DNA from: Lotus japonicus
Taxonomy: Eukaryota; Streptophyta; Magnoliopsida; Fabales; Fabaceae
Length of the DNA stretch: 64,000 bases
Reading direction: 5' to 3'
Assembly: GCF_012489685.1 (NCBI RefSeq)
Contig: NC_080043.1
Coordinates: 10,170,501-10,234,500, forward strand
In this document: piece by piece, positions 29,640 to 40,004 of the stretch
Layout: each line of letters starts with the position of its first letter
How positions within the stretch are numbered: the first letter of the stretch is position 1
Notes under the pieces: generated by a model
Databases searched by the model: none
The model's input: only the letters and a program-made list of their open reading frames with translations
Told to the model about the DNA's origin: nothing
Program-made: the position numbers and the translations under genes

Positions 29640-31258
29640 ATTGGATCACATATTTTTGTAGTAATGGATTATTTTTGATGTTTTGGTTTTGACCATGGAT
29701 ATTGGACTCTGTATATTTTTATAGTTTTTAAATAAATAAAAAGTTGGAATCAAGTTGATTGGAGAGTCTTGATAGGATGCTGAGAAAGATAATTTATTTT
29801 TATGCGGCAAATGAACATCGTAGTTTCTCTGCGGCGAATAGGAGATTTTTTACACCTGAAAGTGCTGAACCATTAAAATCACTTGAAAGTTGAAACTCTT
29901 ACTGTTGGACAAATCTGCCAAATTTGTTCAGAAAAACATACTGGAGTAATACGTAACGTGGGACCACTGCATGGATAATAACATAAAACTCGTTGCTGTA
30001 TTTTAAAAACAATAATCAAAGAACTAAGACATACTTTTAAAAAACAATAAAGAACTAAGACATACAGTTTTTTTTTTTCATTTGGGTGTGGAGCATTGGA
30101 TAATTGTATTTAACTATTTATTGTGCGAATGTTAACATGATGCTTGATCGATGATTTTGCGTATGTGCTTGTTAGTGATCATGGAATAACTGATAGGTCG
30201 TTAGTCTAAATGAGACTCGTGGCATAAATATATTTATCATCCATGTTAGTAGCTCATTCCCTCATCGTGGTTAATATTTTCAAATACAACTTTAAGGTGG
30301 GCTTGGGACAACATGTAAAAGCTATTGAGCCATGGTAGTTATCAGTGAGTAGGAAGTGTGGAGTAAAGAGTTTAGATTTAAGTGTATGATTTAATTGTGT
30401 AAGTGGTTCATATCATGTAAAATAGGTTAGGGATAAGATGATTGATAGAAAGTAAGAGTGAGTATATGTATTGTAAAAAGAAAAAATGAGTGCATAAGTG
30501 GGTGTGAGAGAGCGAAACGTGTGGTATATAAGAGTTGTGAGAAAAGTTTTAAAAATTCGTGTTTTGGAATGGTCACCACATGGGCCCCAACCATTCTCGT
30601 CGAAGTTCGATGCAACAACAATGGTGACAACAAGAAACTAACTAGGGGCGTTGTGAAAATATCTTGTGAGAATGAAGGAGATATAATGACAGTGAGATAT
30701 AGTTGAGAGTGGTAATCAATAGATCCAGAGCTTTGCAAACTCCTTTCACCGTTCTACCTTCCACGCTCTCTCACTCTTCCTCTCGTTCCCTTTATCTGGA
30801 CTTAGTTCCTGGCTTGTTTTTGTTCTCCTCTTCATCATCACCCATTTGCTCCTCCTCCCGCTCGTTCATCTTGCCCTCTTTGTTTTGCGAGAGTAAATGA
30901 TGAATGTGGTATTTCGTTAAAATGGAGAGAAGACCATGGTGGATCCGTGGTTGCTAGGACTTGTGGGGGTGGGGAAGTTTTACCTAGTCCCACGGTGGAC
31001 GCCCAAAATATTCTCTTCGCGACTTATGAATTCTAGATCTAAGGTTTGTGCAACCATTGCTTAACTGAGGAGAGAACCTATCTTATTAAATGAAGGGTCT
31101 TGCCTTTTATAGTGAGATAAGGACCTTAACCCTAAATATATTACAAAGTCGGACTTGGATCAACTTAATGAAGTATATATTTTAGCTAAAAATGAGGTTA
31201 TGTGTTATCTTGGTAAACATGAGGGAGTTAGTGTAGTTTACCATTACTCTTTTATTCC
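29640..31258. other. Intergenic, with old transposon-like sequence
   Basis: This is the 3' flank of the DUF506 gene followed by AT-rich DNA. Around 30930-31030 a sequence with GTCCCACGGTGGACGCC resembles the primer-site or leader motif often seen in plant LTR elements, but LTRs were not found. Short frames at 30427-30900 have no motif. Confidence 0.4.
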
Positions 31259-31263
31259 AAAAC

Positions 31264-31463
31264 TGTTATGAATAAAGAGTACACAAGTATGTAAAGAGAG
31301 GAAGAGATATGTATGAGAGATAGAGAAATAGTCTAATGGGGATCCTCTGCTAGGTGCAGACTCCCTTGTATTTATATTATTAGGTTTGGAGTGTTGAACA
31401 AGTATACATGTGGGTCTGGCGCATGGACTCCTTACTCAGATGGGCATCCATATATTCATAACA
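31264..31463 (-). repeat. 3' LTR of the copia-type element
   Basis: 200 bp, TGTTATGAAT...ATTCATAACA with perfect 10-bp terminal inverted repeats. It is nearly identical to 36945-37143. Confidence 0.88.
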
Positions 31464-31472
31464 CTCCCCCTT
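31464..31472 (-). other. Polypurine tract
   Basis: The minus strand reads AAGGGGGAG directly before the 3' LTR. This is the plus-strand DNA priming site of LTR elements, and it fixes the transcription direction as minus. Confidence 0.7.
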
Positions 31473-31663
31473 GGATGACCATCCCTTAAGAATGTGCCTC
31501 ATTAAAACCTTACTAGGAAAAACCCAGTGTGGGATAAAAACCTAGTGAAGGAAAAAGAGTACATCATTCTATAGTTCGTCTTTATACATTGCCTCATTAA
31601 AAACCCTACCAGGAAAACCCAATGGGAAAAAACTTGGTTAAGGAAAAAAGAGTGCAATGCATT

Positions 31664-33300
31664 TTAATTGAGATCTTTGAGCCGACGAACTCTCATATTC
31701 CGCACAAGCTTTTCAAATGTTGTTGTTGGAAGAGTCTTCGTAAATAAGTCTGCCAAATTATCACTTGAACGAATTTGTTGGATGTCTATGTCACAATTCT
31801 TTGGTAGATCATGAGTGAAGAAAAGCTTCGGTGATATGTGCATTGTCCTATCTCCCTTGATGTATCCTTCTTTTGATTGAGCAGTGCATGTAGTATCATC
31901 TTCATATATAGTTGTTGGCGGCATCCTTTCAGAGGACAGACCATAAATATCAAGTACGCATTGAATCACGGATCTCAGCCGAACGCATTCTCGTCTTGCC
32001 TCATGTAATGCTCATATTCCTGCATGGTTAGCTAATGTGGCTATCATAGTTTGTTTCACTGATCTCCATGAAATGGTTGTTCCTCCACATGTAAACAAGT
32101 AACCTGTTTGAGATATTTAGACAAATATCCAGCATCTGCATAACCAATTAGATCAAGCTTGGACATATAGGGGAAAATAAACGCATATCCATTGTGCCTT
32201 TAAGATAACGAAAGACTTATTTTATTCCATTCCAATGTCTTCGTGTAGGTGAAGAACTATATCTTGCTAATAAATTAATAGCAAATGATATATCAAGTCG
32301 AGTATGACTAGCAAGATACATTAATGCTCTGATAGCACTAAGATGTGGTACTTCAGGGCCAAGTAATTCTTAATTCTTTTCTCAAGGTCTAAAAGGATCT
32401 TTATTTACATTTAATGACCTTACAATTAATAGAGTACACAATGGACCTGATTTGTCCATATAGATTCCTTTTAATACCTTTGCAATATAAGTCCCTTGGT
32501 AAATAAATACCTCAGCCTTTAGATAATCAATTGATAAGGCTAGACAAAATTTTCATTATCAACCATTTTATCTCAGATTCTTTCTTTAGCAAATCTACAA
32601 CTTTGGTAGCTCTTCTAGAGTCCCAATAAATCATTGTCTTTAACATTCATTATGACATAAGCAATCTCACATCTCATCATAAATATGCATGAGTTTGTTG
32701 GGTCATTTTGTGACCGTCCTTAAGCAAATAATCATCTAGATTGCTTCGATCTAGTAATTTGTTCATTGTTGAGAACATGAATTGTGCCTTAGGCATCTTA
32801 CAATCCTCAAGGAGTTTTATATAGATATCAATCTCAAGTGAGTCATACAAATAAGTTGTAACTCCAAGTATCCACCACGATTGTCATATGTGTCTTAAAT
32901 ATGACAACATTATTTCACTTTACTACAAAGACTCTTTTAAGTCTTGTTGTCTTTATACCTTTAGGGTATAGACATGAGGTCCCAATACCCTTAAATTTAG
33001 CAAATGAATTGCTTCTTTCTATTTATGGCCAATCACACCCATTCATTTTCGGGTTCAAGATTCTCGCACATATTTCTAATATTGAGCGCTACTTCATGAT
33101 GTCGACAATTCTTCATGTTCTTGGTTCCTTGTTTTAACTTGTAGAGACATACACATATGAGATATCTTAAATATTTAATTACAGGTACCTGAACCTCTTC
33201 AGGAGGAATAAACATTTTTGTAGTCTCTACACTTTTCAAGATAATTTGCCTCCTCAACAAGACCATCTTCCTTCTCTAGGATATATCTTTTGAACCAAGT
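31664..33300 (-). pseudogene. Copia reverse transcriptase/RNase H relic
   Basis: The clearest open part is 31969-31664, with 'CVLDIYGLSSERMPPTTIYEDDTTC..', 'GDRTMHISPKLFFTHDL' and 'IRSSDNLADLFTKTLP', the end of the copia RNase H domain. Further into the element, stop-laden frames still show pieces such as 'PYLSAIGALMYLASHTRLDI' and 'RRHWNGIK' (about 32210-32370) from the polymerase to RNase H junction. Many stops and shifts make it non-functional. Confidence 0.7.
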
Positions 33301-33479
33301 TTTAGACATGTCTTAGTCTAATAATAATGACAAATTTTCGAATTGAGATATTAAGTTAGAGAAGGGTATTTGCAGCATATAAGGAATTTAATAATTCCTT
33401 TTAGGTCAGAGAATGCATCTTTTGAACTTCTGGTTCATAGAGTATACATATGCATTCTTTACAAATTTCTAGAGCTGCT

Positions 33480-34080
33480 TAATTTCTTCTCCCCCTAATG
33501 CTGAGAAACAACAAGTAAGATATGAAATATCTATCGATAATGGCTCAAATTGATTACATAATCTCAGCTTTCCTTGTGGTCTCACCTTAGTGCGTTGTGG
33601 TGGAGCAATTCAAAATATATAACGCACATTGAAAATTCTTAGATGAGAGATATTAGGTTCCTGACCATGAACCGATTGCAATGGGGAGAATTCTAATGAA
33701 TTGTTGGCTTGATGCGTGTCAATGCTGCTATGCAAAATCGCATGTCAATAAATAAGGATATTTGTTCTCATATGTAATAGTCTAGCTATAAATAGGAGGC
33801 ATTTAACTAAACAACTTAGCTAGATCATTTGAATACGAACATGTGCAACTAGATATTCAAAATTATGTCACTTACCAACTTGATCAAGGTTGGAATTTTC
33901 ATTCTATCAGTTTTGAGAGCTGATGACATATATTTGGTCATTTAGTCGATGCATCAATAAATTTATGAAATACTTAAATGACCCATAAAAAGAGTGAATA
34001 CGTGCACATGTATCGCATCAAATATACTCAGGAGTATGTGAGATTCAAACCCATCTTTTTACCAATTATTAATTGGTCAT
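33480..34080 (-). pseudogene. Copia integrase relic
   Basis: In broken minus-strand frames, pieces equivalent to the C-terminal integrase region of copia can be seen: a '..NSPHCNRFMVRNLISLI' stretch standing for the usual '..SP..L..G..P.I.HL', and '..PPQRT..' followed by a Gly/Tyr-poor remainder. The region is heavily mutated, so the call rests on order and faint similarity. Confidence 0.4.
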
Positions 34081-36184
34081 GAGAACAATATATAAGAATT
34101 CATTATATTGAAGAATCTTCAGGTTCTTCGATGAGTGCTCATATGAATTCATATACTTTCGCATCATAAGACTCGGGATGGTCTAACCGGTCCTGCCAAT
34201 CACATTAATTTGTTCTATATATAGAACTTTCTCATTCAAAATAGTACTTCAATGTTTGAAGTAAAATTTTCTGGCATTTTAAATCCTTCAAGGATTTTGA
34301 TATTTTCAACCCATAGTTTATTGTTACATCAATTAGATGTAAATAAAGTCCTTCAAGACTTTCAAATTAATAAGGAATATGTGTACATGACAATTGTGTC
34401 ACAAGATTATTACATCTCATAATTTCCTTTAACTCATATTCATCGCATGGAAAACACAATAGGTTTGACTTCTCTACATGTCTGGATTACTACTGATCCA
34501 AGCAACATCTAACAATAGTTTTTATACTGCTCCTTATTTTCCATGCTTTGATACCAGTTTAGGGGGATAAGGGGAGTAGAAAGCATGAGATCATGCGCCA
34601 ACGTGAGACTATAACTCACACTTCAATTCTCAACATTCTCCCCCTAAGGTTGAGTCACAGACATATTATTATGCTCCCCCTCAATAAGCTATTAGCAATT
34701 GCAATGCAATTCACTTCATCATCGTGCCAATAAGACACGTCGCCTGACCACCACATTGTGTCAAGAAGACTTCCGAGACAAGGAGTCATTATCATGGTCA
34801 CATTAATCATTGATTCTAATACCACTTCTAGGATTGCAACCACATCTGGGGTTATTTCTTGAAAAAATATAAGATTATTGATCAATGGACCTATTCAAGA
34901 GCATCAATGATCCCCTTTTAGGATATTGCTTTGAAATTTCATAGGCTTCTTCTAGAGAGCCACCACAAAGTTTCATTTCATGAAACAGTATCAAATATAC
35001 CATTGGATGTCCTTCAGGGACAATTAACCATGCGTTCTAACTTTTGTCATTGTTAAAATATTCGCTTCAGAGAATATCTCAATCATTCCTTAATATAGCT
35101 ACTTCAGTAGCTTACATCAACTTGATCATTTATAAGGGTAACGATATAGTTCTTCAGGAACTATAATATATTGACAAAATGATCTTCTTCCTTTGTTTAT
35201 TTCAAATAGCTAAGTTCGTTTAAATATTTTAAGAGAAAGAAGAAGTCAAAATATATGTAAACAAAATTGTTTATAATGAATAATAAAAATAATTGTATAA
35301 CAAACTTCTAATTTTATTCATAAATATACTTCTTCATGATCTCATGAATATTTATACGAATTCCAAAATTCATTCTTTAAAATTTAATATTTATGTACTA
35401 ATTACAAATATATGCATAATCCACATACACATTTTTTTCTACGTGTATTCAAGTAAATAAATAGATTATTATAATGAAAAGGAATTGAAAAAGAAAACTA
35501 CTATATCGAAATAACACGGACCAAGAATTGTTTTATTCATTTATTTTACAAACAAAAACAGTATACAACTCATGATAATATCTTTACATCTAATTTGGAT
35601 TTAAATTGATTAGCAATAAAAAAAAACAGTATGATGATATAAGTATAAGATTTTGTTTATGAAAAAAAAATATAAGATTTTATCTGTCTGTAAAAAAAAT
35701 AAGGTATAAGATTTTATCTTGTTATTGTGGAGATAGGAAAAGTAATTTGACATTGACATTAAAAGAAAACAACCGTGATCTATTTAAATTAAAAGATAAG
35801 GTATTACAATTTAACTTAATCAATTATGATAAAAGGATTCATGTAACAAATTATATAAAAAGTAGTCAATTCAATTTATCCAATTTAAATATAGTATATT
35901 TTATGAATCTTTTCTTGATCACTTCTCGTTATGATATATCTCATGATCTTTCTTTTTCTCTTCCACTTCTGGTGGTAAGATTCAATAATATTCCATTCCC
36001 ATCAAGGAAGGAATGAAGAATGATCAAATCAACTAAATCATAGAGTAATTTCTCTTAAACGTCTTGTTCTCCAAGAAGTTCTTTGTGTATTCATGCTATG
36101 GTACTTCTGGACTCATAGCTCAGAGAGAATATATCTCAATACCATTCGGATATTATCTTCAGGAATCATATTTAAAAAATTCTA

Positions 36185-36455
36185 CTACGATACTTCCAGA
36201 CTCGTAGGTTATGAATCTTCAGGATTCATATATTTTTCCAATGAATCTTCAGGATTCATATTTTAGATAATCAACTACGGTACTTCCAGACTCGTAGGTT
36301 ATGAATCTTCAGGATTCATATATTTTTCCAATGAATCTTCAGGATTCATATTTTAGATAATCAACTACGGTACTTCCAGACTCGTAGGTTATGAATCTTC
36401 AGGATTCATATATTTTTTCCAATGAATCTTCCGGATTCATATTTTAGATAATCAA
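36185..36455 (-). repeat. 90-bp tandem repeat, three full units, degenerate units to 36620
   Basis: Units begin at 36185, 36275, 36365 and 36456 (periods 90, 90, 91). Each holds three hairpins: a CTACG..CGTAG stem with an ACTTCCAGAC-type loop, and two ATGAATC/GATTCAT stems with TTCAG loops. After 36456 the units become shorter and more divergent, but keep the same hairpin plan to about 36620. Confidence 0.85.
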
Positions 36456-36733
36456 CTACGGTACTTATGGACCGTAAGGCTATGAATCTTCTTGATTCAT
36501 GCAAAATAATTCAATTACAATGCTTCTGGATTGTAAGGCTATGAATCTTCTTGATTCATGCAAAATAATTCAATTACAGTTGGACTGTAATGCTATGAAT
36601 CTTCAGGATTCATGCAAAAATTGGTACTTTTGGATTCATATATAAATGATTCAAAGAAGAAGGAGAAGAAGGAGGAAGAAAAAAAGAGTTTAAAATTATA
36701 ACCTTCCACATGGATGTGGTACTTACTCTGGAA

Positions 36734-36972
36734 GTGATACTTACTCTGCTATTCTTACATGCCTGAAAGAAAAAATGAAATAACTTAGAAATTCTGAAGA
36801 GAACTATCGTGCTGATAACGTGTTATGAATAAATATGAATAAAGAGTACACAAGTATGTGATACTTACTCTGCTATTCTTACATGCCTGAAAGAAAAAAT
36901 GAAATAACTTAGAAATTCTGAAGATAACTATCGTGCTGATAACGTGTTATGAATAAAGAGTACACAAGTATG
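36734..36972 (-). repeat. Tandem duplication of the primer-site/LTR junction region
   Basis: Copy 1 (36734-36857) and copy 2 (36858-36972) share GTGATACTTACTCTGCTATT at the left, through GCTGATAACGTGTTATGAAT, to CACAAGTATGT. Copy 1 carries an extra 10 bp (TATGAATAAA) and one G/T difference. The duplication includes the start of the LTR, so the element has two adjacent LTR-leader junctions. The sequence next to the 5' LTR on the sense strand, CGTTATCAGCACG, is the candidate primer-binding site. It only partly resembles the usual initiator-Met site. Confidence 0.75.
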
Positions 36973-37143
36973 TAAAGAGAGGAAGAGATATGTATGAGAG
37001 ATAGAGAAATAGTTTAATGGGATCCTCTGCTAGGTGCAGAGTCCCTTGTATTTATATTATTAGGTTTGGAGTATTGAACAAGTATACATGTGGGCCTGCC
37101 CCATGGACTCCTAACTCACATGGACATCCATATATTCATAACA
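36945..37143 (-). repeat. 5' LTR of the copia-type element
   Basis: 199 bp, nearly identical to 31264-31463. It is followed by target duplication AAAAC at 37144-37148 and lies about 300 bp upstream of the mTERF start codon. Confidence 0.88.
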
Positions 37144-37446
37144 AAAACTAAATTTATTTTATTTTCTCTTCTTCCCTGTATGTTTTCTCTGATTTTCTTT
37201 TCCGTCATTTTCCGACCCATCAGATTGTACTTGTCAGTAACTCAATTGAATTTTCTCAACCCATCCATAGCGACTGTCCCCTTTTCCTTTTGTAGCATAT
37301 TCAATCGAATAGGCCCATCTTGTTTGTAACTCATAGTAGCAAATATTGAAGCTCGAAGTAACAGTCACTGCACTCTAACTGCAAAATTCAGCAACACCCA
37401 TTTGCAATTCGTAATCAAATTTTCAATCTGATTGGAACAGTCACTC

Positions 37447-38568
37447 ATGCTTCGGTTTATTTCAAACGGGTCAAGCATTTTTCAGCCTTTTAGACACACT
37501 CCATTTATAAAAGCTTTGCAAGTGTTCACACCCACCACCTATTCGACGAATGTCCTAGCCGAAGTTGAGGTTGAACAGCAGGAATTAAGAAACAAATGGA
37601 AGGATGCTACTGAAGTTTTGAGTAAATGGGGTTGTAGTGATGATGATTTGATGAGAATATTTGCCCGTTGCCCTGCATTGCGCAATGCCGATCCTACTCA
37701 AGTTCAATCTAAACTATGCCTGCTGAGTGACCTGGGTTTTGGGGCATCTGAACTTGTGAAGATCACCAATTGTAGGCCTAGATTTTTCAGGACACGGATT
37801 AGCGATAGCTTCTTCGACAAAAGGCTTGCCTCTCTTATGTCATTATTTGAGTCGAAGGAGATGCTTCAGAAGGCCATTGTGAGAAATCCTTCTCTGATAT
37901 GTGAGAATGGCTATGACATCGAAGCTACTGTTGCACTCTACGAAGAGTTAGGTGTGAGTAAAAGGGACTTGGTTCAGATGCTACTTCTGCGGCCAACGAT
38001 CCTAGCGAGGACTTCCTTTGATGCTGAGAAGCTAGAATATATAAGCATGACAGGGCTGTCCAAGGAATCAAAGCTGTACAAATATGTGGTGACACTAATA
38101 GGCATCTCTCGCGTGGAAACTATTCGCGAGAAAGTATCGAAATTCACACAGTTTGGTTTTTCTAAGGATGAGGTATTTGGTCTTGTTGGGAGGCAGCCTC
38201 ATGTTTTGACATTTTCAACTGATAAGGTTCAGAGGAACATGACTTTCGTTTTAGGCACAATGAAGCTTGAGGCTAAGATAATCCTTAAGTACCCATATCT
38301 CTTGTATGCTAATGTGGATACTGTTCTGAAGCCGCGATTGCTTTTAGCATGGAAGGTAGAAGAGATATGTCCTAATTTGCAAATCAAGGGAGTACCCACC
38401 ATAGTTAGGGCACTGAGGATGACAGAGGAGAGGTTTCTAAATTCGTTTATCAAATGCCAGCCCAAGGAAATTGCCAATGAATTAATGGAGTTCTATGAAA
38501 GGACAAAGGAAACAAGGAGATTAGCAGAGTCAGCAAAGAAGTGCATTACTAGAGGATTCCCTTTCTAA
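37447..38568 (+). CDS. mTERF-family organellar transcription/RNA factor
   Basis: An intronless frame of 373 codons. The open frame extends 15 bases further upstream from a TTG, but the first ATG is at 37447. The N-terminus (MLRFISNGSSIFQPFRHTPFIKALQVF..YST) is rich in Arg, Ser and aromatic residues and lacks acids, as in a mitochondrial presequence. The body has successive mTERF repeats of about 30 residues, each with a '..LG(F/V)S...(L/V)..P..L' pattern: 'LLSDLGFGASELVKITNCRPRFF', 'ALYEELGVSKRDLVQMLLLRPTIL', 'FTQFGFSKDEVFGLVGRQPHVLTF', 'ILKYPYLLYA'. Plant mTERF proteins bind organellar nucleic acids and affect transcription, splicing or ribosome biogenesis. Legumes and other dicots have expanded groups of intronless mitochondrial members like this one. 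The LTR element inserted close upstream may have changed its promoter. The reading frame is intact. Confidence 0.88.
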   Translation: MLRFISNGSSIFQPFRHTPFIKALQVFTPTTYSTNVLAEVEVEQQELRNKWKDATEVLSKWGCSDDDLMRIFARCPALRNADPTQVQSKLCLLSDLGFGASELVKITNCRPRFFRTRISDSFFDKRLASLMSLFESKEMLQKAIVRNPSLICENGYDIEATVALYEELGVSKRDLVQMLLLRPTILARTSFDAEKLEYISMTGLSKESKLYKYVVTLIGISRVETIREKVSKFTQFGFSKDEVFGLVGRQPHVLTFSTDKVQRNMTFVLGTMKLEAKIILKYPYLLYANVDTVLKPRLLLAWKVEEICPNLQIKGVPTIVRALRMTEERFLNSFIKCQPKEIANELMEFYERTKETRRLAESAKKCITRGFPF

Positions 38569-39490
38569 ACGGCTTTTATATGCTTTGAAATAATTTTGCA
38601 GCTGAATTTGATATGCATTTTATGGCTTATCTTGTTGGAAATTATTTTTGTGACATTTCGTTTGGATTTCTGTCTCTCTGATTCTTCATGGAGATTTTTC
38701 CTACTAGTTCAGTTTGGTGATCCAGGTGAACTGGTGAACTGCTAAGCTCTAAGTTAAGAAATCTATTTATGCTGCATTTTTTTTATCCTTGATGTCCTCT
38801 GTTTTCATAGTTGAACAAAATTTCAGCAAAATGGGCTTTTACATTATCTATATGCTTCAGGTCTAAAATTTTCTTGTGACTGAGGGGTGTGATAGATATT
38901 ATCATATTAATCTATTACTCCCTCAGTTACTTATTATCTGTCTTTTTTTTTTTGAAAGTCAGTTACTTATTATCTGTAACTTAACTTTTTGATACATGTA
39001 TTAAGAAAACTTCCACATGTTGGGGGAGACAGGGGAGCCCATGGGCCGAGGAGCAAGACACCAAGAGATATCAACGCCATATCTTAACCTAAAACCTTAA
39101 GGCTTTGGGTTAATATGTGGCGTCCAAGATCTCCTTGGTGTCTCCCCCAAGGAGAGCTAGTTTGGAATTCTGAAAAAAAAAATCCAGAGAAATTGTGAGA
39201 AGTAACCCTGAGGAAAAGTCGCTAGTGGGCGAGCTTTTGGGCTTGAGCCTATCTCCAATGGGCTCAAACTTAGGACTTTGACCCAAGGTTGTCCAAACCC
39301 GTCTACAAGCCCCCAAGACACTGAACCTTAAGTATTGAGGCGGAGTGTGTCTTTTAAGCTTCTTTAGGTGTATGTTCCCGTTTGACAAAAAAAAAGGTGT
39401 ATGTTCCCTAGACATCGCCCTACCAGTCCACAATGTAAGGGCACAAATTGTCCATTTGAATAGAATTACCTACTGTGCTCTTGATGATGA
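38569..39490. other. Intergenic with repeat scraps
   Basis: This is the 3' flank of the mTERF gene. It includes a 17-bp micro-insertion between 19-bp direct repeats (38923-38977) and, at 39005-39430, a moderately GC-rich repetitive-looking stretch without coding potential that I cannot classify. Confidence 0.45.
38942..38958. mobile_element. Micro-insertion: poly(T) tract with a 19-bp target duplication
   Basis: CTTTTTTTTTTTGAAAG is flanked on both sides by TCAGTTACTTATTATCTGT (38923-38941 and 38959-38977, identical). A long exact target duplication around little more than a homopolymer looks like a LINE/SINE insertion that copied only the poly(A) tail, in minus orientation. Confidence 0.55.
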
Positions 39491-39495
39491 TGATA

Positions 39496-39830
39496 CAGAG
39501 GGATGAACTAGGAGAGGGCCTGCTGATTTTTCTCCAAGTGAGAACACTCCTTGTCGGTTAATCTATAAAGGTGAAGGTCGACATCCAATATATTTGGAAC
39601 TTCCTCAAATTAGTGATTGTGGCATGAAGTGAATGGCATGATGTATTGTTTATTCAACTCCCCTAGAATGTGACACCTGAAGGTCTAATTGGTGTCATGA
39701 TCGATAATTTACACAAGGTGCACTATTCAAACACACAAGCAAGGCACAGAAATATCCTAGGAAAAGATGACAAAGAGGAAAACTTTTGTAGCTTTTGGGC
39801 GTGAATTCACTGCCAAGAAGACATCCATCT
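39496..39830 (+). pseudogene. Relic of the last TNL exon (post-LRR/C-JID region)
   Basis: The stretch GATACAG..GG.TGA at 39491-39505 matches the acceptor and start of exon 5 of TNL1. 'YKGEG' (about 39565), 'CIVYST', 'LGVNS' and matching DNA blocks such as GTAGCTTTTGGGCGTG follow in the same order as in TNL1/TNL2 exon 5 (YKGEGPSVHFQVPEDCDCCLKG.., SFGRGLTVKE). Several stops and shifts show it is dead. It extends the receptor cluster to the left of TNL1. Confidence 0.6.
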
Positions 39831-40004
39831 AATATTTTTTTGACGGACATCCATCTATATATTATATATGGTGAATCAATTGATGCTAGAAAGCATGCTT
39901 CCTGGAAGCTGAAGAAAATGCTTTTATAAAACCTAATGTGCACTATGAAGGAACCACAATAGAGGTCTCAGCCAATTTGAGTGGCATCCCAATTAATCAC
40001 AAAT

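Larger units (their letters stand above)
33190..36640 (-). repeat. Scattered array of small hairpins, many with TTCAG-type loops
   Basis: At least 20 short palindromes with 4-8 bp stems are spread through the interior and leader of the copia-type element, except 35.17-36.06 kb. Examples of arm pairs on the plus strand: 33194-33197/33203-33206; 33423-33427/33433-33437; 34281-34286/34292-34297; 34345-34350/34357-34362; 35008-35012/35018-35022; 35097-35102/35107-35112; 35145-35152/35158-35165 (TATAGTTC and GAACTATA); and many copies of ATGAATC/GATTCAT from 36210 on. The stems differ in sequence. The loops are mostly TTCAG, TTCAA, TTCTG or CTTCTGG. In the sense RNA the common form is stem-CUGAA-stem. 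One exception (34324-34330/34336-34342) has an AATTA loop. Confidence 0.7.
31264..37143 (-). mobile_element. Degenerate copia-type LTR retrotransposon
   Basis: Two LTRs of about 200 bp (31264-31463 and 36945-37143) begin TGTTATGAAT and end ATTCATAACA. They bound 5.5 kb, and the whole is flanked by a perfect 5-bp target duplication AAAAC (31259-31263, 37144-37148). The purine tract next to the left LTR and the RNase H-like frame on the minus strand set the orientation: the 5' LTR is the right one. In sense order it has a primer-site region that is partly duplicated, a long leader with a hairpin array, decayed integrase, decayed reverse transcriptase/RNase H, the polypurine tract and the 3' LTR. 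I recognise no gag. The LTRs differ at only a handful of sites, although the coding region is badly decayed. The coding decay may therefore predate this insertion, which would mean it moved with proteins supplied in trans. Confidence 0.88.

Noticed and set aside
36185..36620. Regular repeats with spacing reminiscent of a CRISPR array
   Set aside because: The period is about 90 bp with no unique spacers, the repeats contain internal palindromes themselves, and the sequence is inside a plant LTR element.
37432..37446. Upstream extension of the mTERF frame
   Set aside because: It begins with TTG; the first ATG at 37447 gives a good mitochondrial presequence.
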